Shown here: positions 46,041-57,601 of the stretch, piece by piece
Position numbering within the stretch: position 1 is the first letter of the stretch
Layout of the letters: every line of letters starts with the position of its first letter
Assembly (NCBI GenBank): GCA_051294375.1
Contig: CM119267.1
Location: 5,693,992 to 5,757,991 of the forward strand
Length of the DNA: 64,000 nucleotides
From: Paraspadella gotoi
Lineage: Eukaryota > Chaetognatha
Reading direction: 5' to 3'
Position numbers and translations under genes: made by a program
The notes under the pieces: generated by a model
Databases searched by the model: none
What the model was told of the DNA's origin: nothing
Seen by the model: only the letters and a program-made list of their open reading frames with translations

Positions 46041-46200
46041 ATTTTTAGGAATAACAGTTTTTGTGTTTTAACGAATTTTTAATCATAGTTTATCATAGTT
46101 ATCAGCGCTGATGAAAACTCTAAAAACATGAGTCGAAACATGTCCCTACTAAACTATGATTAAAATTCGTTAAAACACAAAAACTGTTATTCCTAAAAAT
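46041..46200. mobile_element. Compact fold-back with hammerhead-like loop
   Basis: The left arm 46041-46092 and right arm 46150-46200 are reverse complements except for one extra T. The 57-base loop reads, on the plus strand, CTGATGA (46108-46114), ACTC (46117-46120) paired with GAGT (46130-46133), then CGAAAC (46134-46139) and ATGTCCC. CUGAUGA, a stem and GAAAC are the core of hammerhead self-cleaving RNAs. The base pair next to the core is not ideal (A/C). The arms would clamp the loop into one long hairpin in RNA. Confidence 0.65.
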
Positions 46201-46369
46201 ATATTATATTTTAAAACAACGAATAATAAGAAAAAAAAAAACAGAAAAAAAGAAGAAAAAATAGAAATCTCGGAAAGAAAAGAGAAGATGAAAGGTAGAA
46301 AAGGCTAAAGAGATTGAGAAAACTTAAAAGAGGAACGAATTTGAAGATTAATCAAAGAGTGGGAGTTTG

Positions 46370-47850
46370 GCTAAATTTCATGAAAAAAATAAAAAATTAA
46401 TAGTACCAATAGTTAGTGTTATGTCTCGAATAGATGGAAAAAAAACCTCGTTTAAAAATTCGATCGGAAGTGGGGTAACTAAGGCTTACCAATGGCATCC
46501 TCCACGCCATCATTCTCTCAAATAATTTTTATTTTAATACATTTGAAAGGGAAAAAAAGAAAATTCAGAATGCAGGTTGCAGAAGGGTACAGAAAATCTG
46601 GACATACTGACATGATATCATGACCTTTTATGTCTTGTGAAATGGGCAGTAAAGAAACTTAAAAAATTCGATCATTAAGTCAGTCAATGAACCCTTTCCA
46701 ATGGGCTATTCCGCGAATTTTTTTTCATAATTAAAACGGATGATAGTAATAGAAATTAAAATTCCTTGTATAAAGGTTGTTATATTTAAAAGAAAATTAT
46801 CAATACAAATAAACACAATGATGTCTTGCTTTGTCAATATGTCGCCAGATATGTAATTTTTTAAAAAATTTTTATGATAAACAAGCAGCGCGTGTCAAGC
46901 TTTTTGTTTGCAGTTGAAGATAATGAAAAATGACAATTTTTTTTCACAGACAAGAAGGTTGACGTCCAGACTGTTTATATCAATCTGAAAAATTTTTGTA
47001 TTTATCATTTTTCATATTTAAAAAAAATTTTATCCAGCTACTTCAGAAATTTTTGCTTGTTTTTTACTTTAATTTAAAAAATACAAGCAAATTTATAGGG
47101 TAGAGAAAATTTAATGGTCATCAAAAATTTGTAATTAGTCTTTCCTTTTTCAAATTACGAAAGAAGAAAAAAAAATTCACATGCCTTCCATGAAATTTTT
47201 AATGCAAAAAACTGTTATACTTTTAACTCCGATTTAAATCAAAGCTGTGTAAAAATTTATGGATAAAATTTAATAAAACTATTTAAGAGAGGTGTCCTAT
47301 GATTAGGGCTTTAATTTAATACCTCACCCACATTCCTACCTCTTTTCTTTGCAAAGTTATTCAAGAAAATAACTTTTTTACCTTTAGAGAACTAAGGATT
47401 TGAACTACGCAGTACAAATCTTTGTTAAATAAAAATTTCGGCAAAGCGGGAGTATCTCAATTTATCCTATTGGTACAATACCTAAATTTTAAAATAAAAC
47501 CTAAAGAAAAATTTTCCTTCCTCTAGAGACATATCACTTTCAGGTGTACCCATCGTCTTACACAATTATGGATTATGCTGGAAGAAATCGGCAAAACGTT
47601 TTCTCTTTTTTTTAAATAGTTTGTACTAGCGCGTCAGAAATCTAAGAAGAAACTCGAAAATTTTATTCTGACAAATTTTGCCTTTCAAGGCTGACGTTTA
47701 TGACTATATCTCGGAAACCATTGTAGGAATTTAAAAACGGTTTTTTGCAAGTGAATATTGATATCATCCTCCAAGGACCGGCATAAAAATATATAAAAAA
47801 ATAAACTAATATTGGCTCTCGAGTGAGGTATCTAAGATAAGGAAGTATTC
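46370..47850 (-). mobile_element. Second, inverted copy of the 16081-18084 element
   Basis: The reverse complement aligns with 16081 to about 17985 throughout, including the AGATACCTCACTCGAGAGCC end, TGTAAGACGATGGGTA, ATTCGATCGGAAG and the GTGTTATGTCTCGA stretch. It lacks the internal ~370-bp insert of the first copy. The last ~100 bp of that copy are not clearly matched. It has many small indels and is AT-rich and non-coding. Confidence 0.7.
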
Positions 47851-48225
47851 ACCGGAAATTTGGTTTCTCTAACGCCTTCGGAATGAAGCCTTTACGTACT
47901 AGTTATAATATATATATATAACGAGATATAAGGAAAGAAAATATTTCGAAAAAAAAGTCGATGAAAGGAAAGAAAGAAAAAAAAAAGGAAGTAAAGTCCA
48001 ACGGAAGGAACTTCGATAGATAAACATTAAGGCCGGCGGTCGATATCAAAAAGAAAAAGTCCCGAGGTCAGACTCGTTGTCCCGAGTTATGCCCCATTAT
48101 TCCTGACCTTTTTTTTTTATCCTTTTGTTTTGGATTTTGAGTCCGAAGCTGAGAAAAAAAGGAGGAAATAGGAAAGGAGAGAGAGGAAAAAGGAAGGAAG
48201 ATTGGGGGAATAAATTTGCATTTAG
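47851..48225. other. Gene-free stretch
   Basis: A (TA)n patch near 47910 and A-rich runs. Nothing recognisable. Confidence 0.3.
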
Positions 48226-48272
48226 GAATGGAATGGAAAGGAGAGGAAAGGAAAGGAAAGGAGAGGAAAGGA
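48225..48272. repeat. (GGAAA)n tract
   Basis: GGAAAGGAGA-type pentamer repeats. Confidence 0.85.
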
Positions 48273-48317
48273 AAATCAGGCTCATATAAGTGTTTGTAGG
48301 GTTGCTTCTTTGTGACG

Positions 48318-48364
48318 TAGTCGTCGCGCGTCGTCGTGTCGTCGTCGTCGATCGTCGTCGTCCT
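48318..48364. repeat. (GTC)n array, imperfect
   Basis: Short GTCGTC array with single-base interruptions. Confidence 0.8.
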
Positions 48365-48639
48365 CACGGCTGTTTTCATGATATAAAACGTACTACGCCT
48401 TTTTATAGGTTCTGGCTACTGTGGACTTAACCGTTTTTTTTAAAATAAAATTATTATGAACTTAATGACTAAAGACTTTTACACGAAAGTGTGCGATTGC
48501 ATAAGTAAGTTAAAAAGTTTTAGAATATGGCTTTTCATCTTGAAAATAGCTGTGATATTATTCATAGTACATTGGATTTAAGTATTTTTTGTTTGAATTT
48601 CCACTTCATTATGATTACTGCAATATGCAAATCTGAGAT

Positions 48640-49202
48640 TAAGTACCGCCTTATAATATCCAAATCATCGCATCAATTATTGGTTATCATCGCGTCAATA
48701 TTTTGGTTATCATCGCATCAATATTTGGTTATCATCGCATCAATATTTGGTTACTATCGAAAGCGGCTCGATCTTTATGCTTTTAAGATTTTTTTTATCG
48801 AGTCAATCGTCGTTAGTTGACAAACGTAATTTCGTCTTTTACTCTTGATGTAAACTGATGAATTTCTTTTTTTTTCTACATAGTTTATTTTTTCTTATCT
48901 TTTGTTCTTAATTCCTTTCATTTATGTTGTTTTAATTTTCATTTCTCTTCCGCTTATCCCTTTTTGAGTTTTTTTTTGTCTTTAACTTTCTTTTTATTAT
49001 ATAGGCTATGCTGCTTTCCTTTCCTTTCCCTTACTTTTCTTTTCTCTCCTCTCTTTTCCTCTCCTTTCATCTCCTTTCCTTTTCTTTCTTTTCTTTCTCT
49101 CCTCTCCTTCCTTTTCTTTCCTCTCCTTTCCTTTCCTTCCTTTCCTTTCCTTCCTTTCCTTTCCTTTCCTTTCCTTTCCTTTCCTTTCCTCTCCTTTCCT
49201 TA
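48640..49202 (+). repeat. Direct duplicate, copy 1, with ATCATCGCATCAAT tandem repeat
   Basis: A 22-24-bp unit (TTGGTTATCATCGCATCAAT) repeats about four times. It is followed by ATCGAAAGCGGCTCGATC, a T-rich stretch and a (CCTTT)n pyrimidine tract that runs into a 25-N gap. The same order recurs almost unchanged at 49985-50540. Confidence 0.8.
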
Positions 49203-49227
49203 NNNNNNNNNNNNNNNNNNNNNNNNN
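49203..49227. other. Assembly gap (25 N)
   Basis: This gap lies at the end of the first duplicate, inside the (CCTTT)n tract. Confidence 0.95.
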
Positions 49228-49576
49228 CAAAAAACTTTTATTATCGCCATTTATTTCCGAGATTTTCGTGGATTTTTTCCTTCTAAAAACTTTTATTATC
49301 GCCATTTATTATTTTATCTCAATACAAAATCCCAAAATACAATAACTTACTTAACCTAGATTTCGTGGTCGTTGCGGAGCAACAAGTAAACAATGTCGAG
49401 GAACATGACCTAATAACGCCGTTACGTGTATAAAAAAAAATCAACATAGACCCAATTTCACGACGCCGTTGGAGGATATAAACGAGAGTGACCTTAATAA
49501 TTGCGTCTCGTTGGTGGGAAAACTCTCTCTCTCGTCTCTCTTTCTCTCTCTCTTTCTCTCTTCTCCTCTCTCTTCT

Positions 49577-49617
<41 letters not shown>

Positions 49618-49735
49618 CTCTAAAAACTTTTATTATCGCCATTTATTCCGCGCTTTTTTTCTCAATACAAAATCACAAATTTACATCCGAGATTTTCGTG
49701 GATTTTTTTTCTAAAAATTTCTGATTATTCTTTAT
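49228..49735 (+). repeat. Repeated AAAACTTTTATTATCGCC phrase
   Basis: AAAACTTTTATTATCGCCATTTAT occurs near 49232, 49286 and 49624. GAGATTTTCGTGGATTTTTT occurs near 49259 and 49689. A (CT)n tract lies at 49520-49610. The pattern suggests a local tandem duplication broken by microsatellites. Confidence 0.65.
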
Positions 49736-49784
49736 ATAAACGAGAGAGACCTAATAATGCGTTTCGTTGGCGGGAAAACTGTCC

Positions 49785-49785
<1 letters not shown>

Positions 49786-49826
<41 letters not shown>
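49786..49826. repeat. (CT)n microsatellite
   Basis: About 20 CT units. Confidence 0.9.
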
Positions 49827-49829
<3 letters not shown>

Positions 49830-49984
49830 ACTCATACACGCATTGTTTGTTTTATTTACGATGAATGATTCAGCGCCGTCAATGAATCACTATCATCGCA
49901 TCAATGAATGACTATCATCGTATCAATGAATGATTATCATCATATCAATGAATGACTATTCATTCGCATTCAATCATTTGATTA

Positions 49985-50540
49985 TCATCACATCAGTCAT
50001 TTTGTATCATCGCATCAATTATTGGTTATCATCGCGTCAATATTTGTTATTCATCGCATCAATTATGGTTATCATCGCATCAATATTGTTGACTATCGAA
50101 AGCGGCTCGATCTTTATGCTTTTAGATTTTTTTTATCGAGTCAATCGTCGTTAGTTGACAAACGTAATTTCGTCTTTTACTCTTGATGTAAACTGATGAA
50201 TTTCTTTTTTTTTTCTACATAGTTTATTTTATTCTTATCTTTTGTTCTTAATTCCTTTCATTTATGTTGTTTTAATTTTCATTTCTCTTCCGCTTATCCC
50301 TTTTTGAGTTTTTTTTTGTCTTTAACTTTTTTTTATTATATAGGCTATGCTGCTTTCCTTTCCTTTCCCTTACTTTTCTTTTCTCTCCTCTCTTTTCCTC
50401 TCCTTTCATCTCCTTTCCTTTTCTTTTCTTTTCTTTTCTTCTCCTCTCCTTTCCTTTTCTTTCCTCTCCTTTCCTTCCTTCCTTTCCTTTTCCTTCCTTT
50501 CCTTTCCTTTCCTTTCCTTTCCTCTTTCCTTTCCATTTCC
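49985..50540 (+). repeat. Direct duplicate, copy 2
   Basis: This repeats 48640-49202 with few differences and continues through the pyrimidine tract into unique sequence. The closeness of the copies and the adjacent 25-N gap suggest that the assembler placed one locus twice. Confidence 0.8.
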
Positions 50541-50578
50541 CTGACCCGGCTTCGCCGGTCAAGGCTCGATAAAAAACA
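50535..50578 (-). repeat. Terminal-hairpin repeat, copy 2
   Basis: The minus strand reads TTTTTATCGAGCC, TTGACC, then GGCGAAGCCGGGTCAGGG, matching the 5876-5925 copy. CTAG lies just outside (TCTAGG at about 50580). Confidence 0.4.
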
Positions 50579-50807
50579 CATCTAGGTACATTTTCGCAAA
50601 TTTAGTCAACGTTGTTGTCGAAAACTGCGGCGCTGAAACTAAGTACATACGACATAGGCCGTAATACGCAGCGCCAAACACATTGCTCTCTCCCCCGCCA
50701 ACTACACGAACGGCTCTAACGACAACACCATTAGCCCAAAACAACACCATCGACGAAATCAAATAACACCATCAACAGCGCAAACAACATCACCGAGACA
50801 TTGCGAA

Positions 50808-50817
50808 NNNNNNNNNN
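50808..50817. other. Assembly gap (10 N)
   Basis: Ten N, preceded by CAACACCATC-like phrases that recur between 50720 and 50790. Confidence 0.95.
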
Positions 50818-51110
50818 TTTTTATTTCTGCTCCACAACTTCCGAAATTGAAGGAAAACAAAGTTTGGCGTAAATAGATCCGCAGTCGCTGCGTCGGACGG
50901 CGTCTGCTGCATTTCTGAGAAAAGCCCGATGCACATGGGGACCCCGGACTCTCTGTTTAAAGTAGGGGACGTTAAAGCGGCATTTCTGTCGGTTTTGACT
51001 CGGGTGGTCCACATGGAAAAAAATATTGCGAATTTTAAACCTTTTGAGACCTGCGAAGACAAACCATAGGAGTAATGTCAGGTTAGCGGCATGTACGACG
51101 TACATTGTAC
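50818..51110 (-). CDS. Possible exon, unknown product
   Basis: A GC-richer stretch stays open on the minus strand in two frames up to the 10-N gap. One frame includes PMCIGLFSEMQQTPSDAA and FLQFRKLWSRNK, the other YFKQRVRGPHVHRAFLRNAA. Codon-level evidence cannot separate them, and no clear splice sites were found. Low confidence. Confidence 0.2.
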
Positions 51111-52200
51111 ATTGTACAAGGTACATACTATAGAGATCGAGTGGCAGCAACCCTAAACCTTGCCCCAGTCGTTTGATTTAACAAAAGAGACGAATTTAAT
51201 TTGTTCAAATTTTCAAAATTTTCAAAACGGCTTTGCTGACGACATGGAAATTTCTACTGTTCCTGTAGTGTTAGCAGAAACATAAAGGATTGTCGACGGC
51301 ATAAAATGTGGTCTGTTGACGGTATTATCACTACCGTCGCGGTTGTTTGACAGCATTATCAGATACCCACCATGGTTTGTTGACGGCGTCCCGGGAGTTC
51401 GTCAAGGTCTCCGCTGGGAGACGCTCTTTTTCTCGCTTCACGTTTTCGACGCCATTTTTTTTCGCCGCCATCTTTGGGTGAAAAGGAGAAACAGAATTTT
51501 TTATAAGTTTACATTTCAACGATCGATTAACTTTTAATAAAGTGAAGTTCTCATAAGTTGAAGATGTCATAAAATTAAAGATTTTAAATATATCCATTAC
51601 TTAAATTTAAATACTTAAATAAAATATATATGTAAGTTTAACTCTTTCCAAGTTGTCACATGCACTAAGATTAAATTTATATGTTCAATTGTTCATTATG
51701 AAGGTGGAAAGTGCAGGAAACAGAAAAAACGATTTCTTCTACGATATATATTTCGACTTAAGAAACTACTGTACAATGGCAAAACATTTTTTTTTGTTTT
51801 CCTCAAGCTCCAGAATAGATATATAAATTCATATTACATATTTTTAACTTTCTAATTCTAGACACTAGAATCAATCCACCAACTTTCATATAGAAGTTTG
51901 ATAAGTTTTAAAACCATGAACTTTCAAAAATGTTTTGAAAAACTTAATGTTTACTTTTTCATCACGAATTTTTACACCTCGACGGATCTTTTGTTTTTTG
52001 TTGTTTTTTTTTCGCCCTCTGACGACTGATTTTCCCTCGGGAACAGATTTCGTCTGCTACGGAAAAAAAAGTTTATTTTTCCCGATGGCGACGGTTTTGA
52101 AGAAAGAATCCGGACTTGGAGGAAGATTTATACGTAAGTCGCTGTAACTTAAATAAACTTTATAATTTTAGATTATTATAACATCAGTTGACGTTCATTG
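51111..52200. other. Gene-free stretch
   Basis: TTGTACATTGTACA-like repeats lie near 51100-51125. GTTGACGGY-ATTATCA phrases recur at 51290-51390. The remainder is AT-rich. No supported exon. Confidence 0.3.
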
Positions 52201-52439
52201 AGCTGCATGAAATCGCGGGACAAAAATACGACGACGACATCGACGACGACGACGACGATAAGAAATTAATTAAATATTCATTGCTGCGTTATTAATCAAT
52301 GGAATTAATTAAGTTGATTAACTGCCGCACGGGACCTCGGTGACGATTTAATTAACTTCAATTCAATCCTTCAATAGAACGAAATATGACCCTGTTGCTA
52401 AATGTATTAATCCAATTCTTTACATAAGCAAACGTTGAA

Positions 52440-52575
52440 TTTGAACAATTAATAACCAAATTAAAACATTCCCTCACCCAATCAGATTGCTCCTCAGGCA
52501 TACGGTAGGTGGCGTTCCATATCCACCGACGCCTCCCCCCCCCAACATCTCGCGCCCATTCCACGCGGCCGTCAG
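52440..52575 (-). CDS. Possible short exon, unknown product
   Basis: The minus-strand frame MPDGRVEWARDV, then WIWNATYRMPEEQSDW, is followed by TTGG|GTGAGG, a plausible donor near 52468. GC content is above its surroundings. No homologue is recognised and the acceptor is unclear. Confidence 0.2.
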
Positions 52576-52775
52576 GCATTCGCTTTAAAAAAAAAGCAAT
52601 AAATATTAATTCGTGTTAAAAAAAAAAATTAAAAAAACTTCTTTTTTATAATTTTACTTTTTTTTAACAAGAAAAAAAATGTTCTGTACTTAATTTCCTT
52701 GGAAAGAAAATTTTCTATTCCGCTTTACGATGGCTGCGACCTTCTTGGAATGGCTTATTGATGTTGATGATGCTG

Positions 52776-52777
<2 letters not shown>

Positions 52778-52868
<91 letters not shown>
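52778..52868. repeat. (GAC)n(GAT)n compound microsatellite
   Basis: About 11 GAC units switch to about 19 GAT units. Further GCG/GGC and GAC runs lie at 52928-52980. Confidence 0.9.
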
Positions 52869-53135
52869 GATGATTTTATATTAAACTCATAATAATCCAC
52901 GCTCTCGACAACAACAGAAGACAAAGGCTGCGGCGGCTGCGGCGGCTGTGGCGGCTGCGGCGGCGACGACGACGACGACCACAAAGACGACAAAGCAATA
53001 TATTCGCGTTTGTTATTGTTTTTGTTATTTTGTTTTTTTCTTGCGGGGAAATTCCTTCTCGAGAAGCAGTCGGAATTAATTATTTGCTATTGAATGTTAA
53101 CCCAGTCGTTGCAGTTTTTTACGTTCTCTCGCTTT

Positions 53136-53184
53136 GCCCAATGCCCAATGCCCAATGCCCAATGCCCAATGCCCAATGCCCAAT
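53136..53184 (+). repeat. (GCCCAAT)7 heptamer repeat
   Basis: Seven perfect copies of a 7-bp unit, each containing the complement-like CCAAT core, are followed by one GCCTAAT variant. Confidence 0.9.
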
Positions 53185-53219
53185 GCCTAATTCTCACTCA
53201 CAATGGGCTACTATTTAAC

Positions 53220-53785
53220 TGCAGGGATTGAGTCCGTGGAAGAAGAGAGATAGCGAGCTGGACGAATGGGTTTATTGGATAGGAGTATATTTTGGTATTG
53301 TTCCAAGTTGTTAATTAATTAATGTTAATTCACACACTATAAATTATATTTTTCTTTCAATTGAGCTTTGACATTAACATTAACATTGACGTCCGTGGAA
53401 ACTATTACTTGACGGGACATGCCACATGCCTTTGCGAGTATTAATCTCGTTAATTATCCATTTAGCAAATTAACAAAAAGTAAAATACATAAAAGACGCT
53501 CGAGTCAAGATGAACCGAGCTCGATTGAGAATCCGACTCGTCACGTCGTAAATTCCGAATTTTGTTTTTCTTTTCCGACCGACAGAGGTCCCCGGCGGAC
53601 ATTTTCTTTTTTTATTTCCCTTTTTTTTTAAATTTATGTTTATTTATTTCTCGTTGTTTTTATCGCGAGTCGTTGACAAAATTGACGTCGTCTTTTCTCC
53701 TTTTAGACTCTCCTTTTATTTCTTCATAAAAAAAAGGAATTAATTCACGGGAGAAAAAAAATCGCCATTCGTGTTAACGGCCTCA
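53220..53785. other. Gene-free stretch
   Basis: A (CATTAA) triplication lies near 53370 and T-rich sequence near 53600-53640. No supported exon. Confidence 0.3.
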
Positions 53786-53787
53786 AA

Positions 53788-53788
53788 A

Positions 53789-53832
<44 letters not shown>

Positions 53833-54297
53833 GCGGCAGCGGCGGCAGCGGCGGCGGCAACGGCGGCGGCAGCGGCGGCAGCGGCGGCAGCGGCGGCAGC
53901 GGCGGCGGCGACTGCCTTGGAGAACAGCAAGGACATAAAGGCGATAGGGAACAATGATTTTTCAAAAATGCTCAGAGCGACAAAGATGATGATGACGACG
54001 AAAGACGACGACGACGACGGAAACGACGGCGGCGGCGGCGACCAGGAAATGTATATCAGCGCTTTTAACGATAACAGTGCAAACGACGACGACGACGACG
54101 ACGACGTCACATCCTCTTACTTCGCTTCCACCCTTCAAACTTCCATCAAGATCTCAAGGATCTTCGCCAGAGAGAGAGAGAGAGAGAGAAAGAAAGACCG
54201 AGAAGAGAAGAGAGGAGAAAAGAAGAGAGGAAGAGAAAGAGAAGAAAGAGAGAGAGAGAATCAGATTTATATGGAGAGTGATCAGAAAAAAATATGA
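53788..54297 (+). CDS. ORF opened by a (GGC)n run: poly-Ala then acidic tail
   Basis: ATGGCGGCGGCG at 53788 opens a 169-codon frame. A run of about 40 Ala residues is coded by GGC/GCG repeats with CAG variants. It is followed by LENSKDIKAIGNNDFSKML, an Asp-rich segment from a GAC array, and an Arg/Glu tail from a (GA)n tract. The middle piece is the only non-repeat part. The start context CAAAATGG is favourable. It may be a real low-complexity protein or merely a transcribed repeat; the opposite strand is open too, with hydrophobic stretches. Confidence 0.25.
54168..54260. repeat. (GA)n-rich tract
   Basis: GA runs with GAAAGAAAGACC and GAGGAAGAG interruptions. Confidence 0.85.
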
Positions 54298-54399
54298 AAA
54301 GGAGGTTTATCTTTCGGTTTATGACGATTCGCATATTAGAGATACGAGAATATAGGTGCTTAGAGGGTTCCCGTGATGCAGCAAGGTCCGACAGGCGTC

Positions 54400-54760
54400 G
54401 ATTGAAGGGAGGGGCGAGAACAGGTATGGCGGGACGAGGAGCAGAAGTTTGGCGGAGCGAACGAGCGGCGCCGCAGTGGGCGTGTCCCGCCCAGGGCTTC
54501 GGAGTGGCGCCAGGAGACGCGGCGCCGAGAGACCTTGGGTCATCGCGTCTTGATCTCGGGGGGGAGGGAAGAGAATCATTGGAAAACTTGAAGATGGTGG
54601 TTTGGTTGGGGGGGTGAGGAACATTTGGGAGGGGTAGGCGCAGGAAGGGGTGGGCGTTGGGAAGTGGTTTAAAATCGGGTGATGGATGGCATCGGGGATG
54701 AAGGTGATGATCGAGGGGGGGCGATGAGTGGACTTGAAACGGATGTGGCAAGAGATGAGC
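54400..54760. other. GC-rich patch without a clear gene
   Basis: CpG-containing sequence (GCGGCGCCG, CCCGCCCAGGGC) is open on both strands and ends in G-rich GGGATGATGG-like phrases. A similar GC-rich patch with GGCGCC motifs lies at 56450-56580. They might be CpG-island-like promoters, but no transcript could be assigned. Confidence 0.25.
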
Positions 54761-54779
54761 GATGTGCAATATTATTTGG

Positions 54780-55848
54780 TCAAGTTGACCCCGAAAGGGA
54801 TTGATTCAATTTTAGAAATAATCGCTAAACTATACAAAACTATACAAAATTCGTCATTGGAATTTATGATAAATTATAAATAGAGAACAATTTTAAATTT
54901 GTATTTATTCAAAAGCGATTTCCGTTCAATTACTTCTCGTTACATTTCGACTCAAATCTTCAGCGTTTTTGCCACAATCTCGATTTTCAAATCGTCGGCG
55001 AAAACGATTATGGATTTGGCAAACCTCACCCTGTCTCTTCACAACGCTGATGGTGTGAAGTTGTGAACGACCATGACGACGATGACGGCGACAATAACGA
55101 CGACGATAATTTTGTTAAGAATGTAGAATATAGAAAAAAAAAGAATGCGATATTTAAAAGTAAAGAATGATGAATGTAGAAAATAATGCGAAATTTATAA
55201 ACAAAGAATTTAGAAAGAAAAGAAACTCACAATGTAAAAGTAAACAATACAGAATGTTGAAAAGAAAGAATGAAAAAGTATAGAATAAAGAAAGTGCAGA
55301 ATGAGGAATGCAAACTTTTTTTTCTAGGTTTTCTTTTTGATCTTCTTCCTCTTTCTCAAATCTCAACTTATTTTATTTCATTAACTTCTTCTTCTTCTTC
55401 CGCCTCAAGAGGAAGAGAGAAAAAATCGGGCGAAACGTGAACTCAGTAAAAGAGGGGGGGGTGGGAAATGAGAAGGGAGGCGTAAAGAGGGGGAGGTGGG
55501 AGGGGGGCGTAAAGAGAGAAAAATCGAGACGGAAATAGAAAAAAAAAAAAAATTAAACCAGTAAGATGAGAGGAATGAATGAAAATCGATTATACATGAA
55601 CGAAGCTCGAGTGACCAGAAACACGAGTACAGAAGAAATAAGGAAAGAATCAAAATAAGGAGAAAAAAAAGGAAAATAAGAAAAAAAAGGAAAAAAAGGA
55701 GGCAAGGGATCTGAACGACGTTTTGGGAAGAAGGGAGTCGGTCGGCCGTGAAACCGTTCGGCTTGAAATAACCGTGAATCCCAGTGAATTCGAGGGTTAA
55801 TTTGTTGACTTCGGTGAAGATCGTTTACGTTTAGGTGAAAAGTCGTTT

Positions 55849-55850
<2 letters not shown>
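54780..55850. other. AT- and purine-rich gene-free stretch
   Basis: Phrases like GAATGTAGAAAATA/GAATGTTGAAAAG recur between 55120 and 55310. Purine-rich GGGGGGTGGG-AAAG sequence follows. No exon. Confidence 0.35.

Positions 55851-55854
<4 letters not shown>

Positions 55855-55885
<31 letters not shown>
55855..55885. repeat. (CT)n tract
   Basis: Short CT microsatellite. Confidence 0.9.
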
Positions 55886-55888
<3 letters not shown>

Positions 55889-56854
55889 TTGGCATCGTCT
55901 TCATACGTACAAACGTAAACATCATATTACTCGCGGCAGGTATTCTCCGCAGCACAGGGGGCCTTACAAAAATAAAAACAGTTTTTTTGTTTGTTTGGTT
56001 TTTTGTTTTGTTTTTTTTCCCCCGTTTTCTTTTCAAAAAAAGTTGGACCGTGACGGAGTTTGGCGCCGTCCGCCAGAGTCCGAACTTGTGGCCCAACAAC
56101 CGGACCTTCCTTGCCCCACTTTTACCCTACCTAGATCCTCCTCGCCTCAGAATCTCTTACCCACAAACGATCGATAAGGTCCCAACCTTCGGCCACCAAC
56201 AATTCTTAACCAAACTTCCAATAAACCTTCGTACAACTTTGAGCCAACCAATCCTTTAAAGCAAAACCTACCATTCACCCCTTCATCTTTCAATCTCAGT
56301 TTTAAAACCCCCATCACCCCTCAGCCTGTCCTCTACCCCCCCTTTCACTTCACCCTCCCTTACATGGTAGCGATGGGTTCTCAAAAATCACCCAGTTCGG
56401 GCGACTCGAGCGAAACTGCCAAAGTTGAGACGCGCCAGAGAGAAAAAAAAAAACAGGGAGAGCGTGACTGGGCGTGGCGGTCACGGTCGCTCGTGTGGTC
56501 AGCGCAGCGGGCGCCTTGGACCGCTAGGCGGCGCTGCGGTCGATTTTGCGGCGCCAGAGTCTTTTACTATTCGGGTGCTAATGTACGTTTTTGGGCGCCA
56601 GAGGCCAGTCAAGTACGAAGAACCTTGATCTCTTAGAAACTAATCAGTAGATCGTATGTATGAATGTATGTATGTGTGTATGAATGGATAAAATATTTAA
56701 TTGATATTCGAAATGATTTGTTCTTTTTCTTTATTTTTGGTCCGATAGATGATTGAGACAGAAATTTGTAAGGAAGAAGATTTGAGCGAAGAACCGAAAC
56801 AATTAAGAACTTTTGACTTTTTCTTTTGCATTTTGAATAAGCGAAATCCATTCT

Positions 56855-57092
56855 CTCCTCTTCTCTTCTCTTCCTTCCTCTTCTCTTCTTCTCCTGCGTC
56901 TAACTTCTTCTCTCTCTACCTTTCTCTCCCTCCCTTCCCCCTCTAACTCCTCTCTCTCTCTCCTCTCTCTTTCTCTCTCTCCTTCTCTCTCTCCTCCTCC
57001 TCTCTCTCCTCTCTCCTCCTTCCTCTCTCCTCTCTCTCTCTCTCTCTCTCTCCCCTCTCTCTCTCTCTCTCTCTCTCTCTTGCGTCCTCCTC

Positions 57093-57129
<37 letters not shown>

Positions 57130-57140
57130 CTCTCTCTCAT
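56855..57140. repeat. CT-rich region
   Basis: CT dinucleotides with CCTCC and TCTTC interruptions cover about 280 bp, ending near CTCATCTCGTGCGG. Confidence 0.85.
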
Positions 57141-57365
57141 CTCGTGCGGTCGTCGCTGTCGTGCTACGGAAAGGCGGGGGGGGGTTAATCCGCGCCCAAG
57201 CTTAATCGTAGCGCGCAACTAGAGATCCCGGTGGCGAAAGAAGAGCGCCAACGCCGAAAAAGCGTGCGGGTGTTGATGGGCTCACCGCCCTCCCGCCAAC
57301 CAACTTTCGTAAAAGGTCGACGGAAAGAGAAAAAGAAACTCGAGGAAAAATTGTAAACTTTTTTC

Positions 57366-57601
57366 NNNNNNNNNNNNNNNNNNNNNNNNNNNNNNNNNNN
57401 NNNNNNNNNNNNNNNNNNNNNNNNNNNNNNNNNNNNNNNNNNNNNNNNNNNNNNNNNNNNNNNNNNNNNNNNNNNNNNNNNNNNNNNNNNNNNNNNNNNN
57501 NNNNNNNNNNNNNNNNNNNNNNNNNNNNNNNNNNNNNNNNNNNNNNNNNNNNNNNNNNNNNNNNNNNNNNNNNNNNNNNNNNNNNNNNNNNNNNNNNNNN
57601 N
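57366..57601. other. Assembly gap (236 N)
   Basis: Run of N. Confidence 0.95.

Noticed and set aside
54146-54769. 207-codon minus-strand Pro/His/Ser-rich frame
   Set aside because: It combines a GA tract, a GC-rich patch and G-rich sequence. The plus strand is equally open and there are no splice or motif signals.
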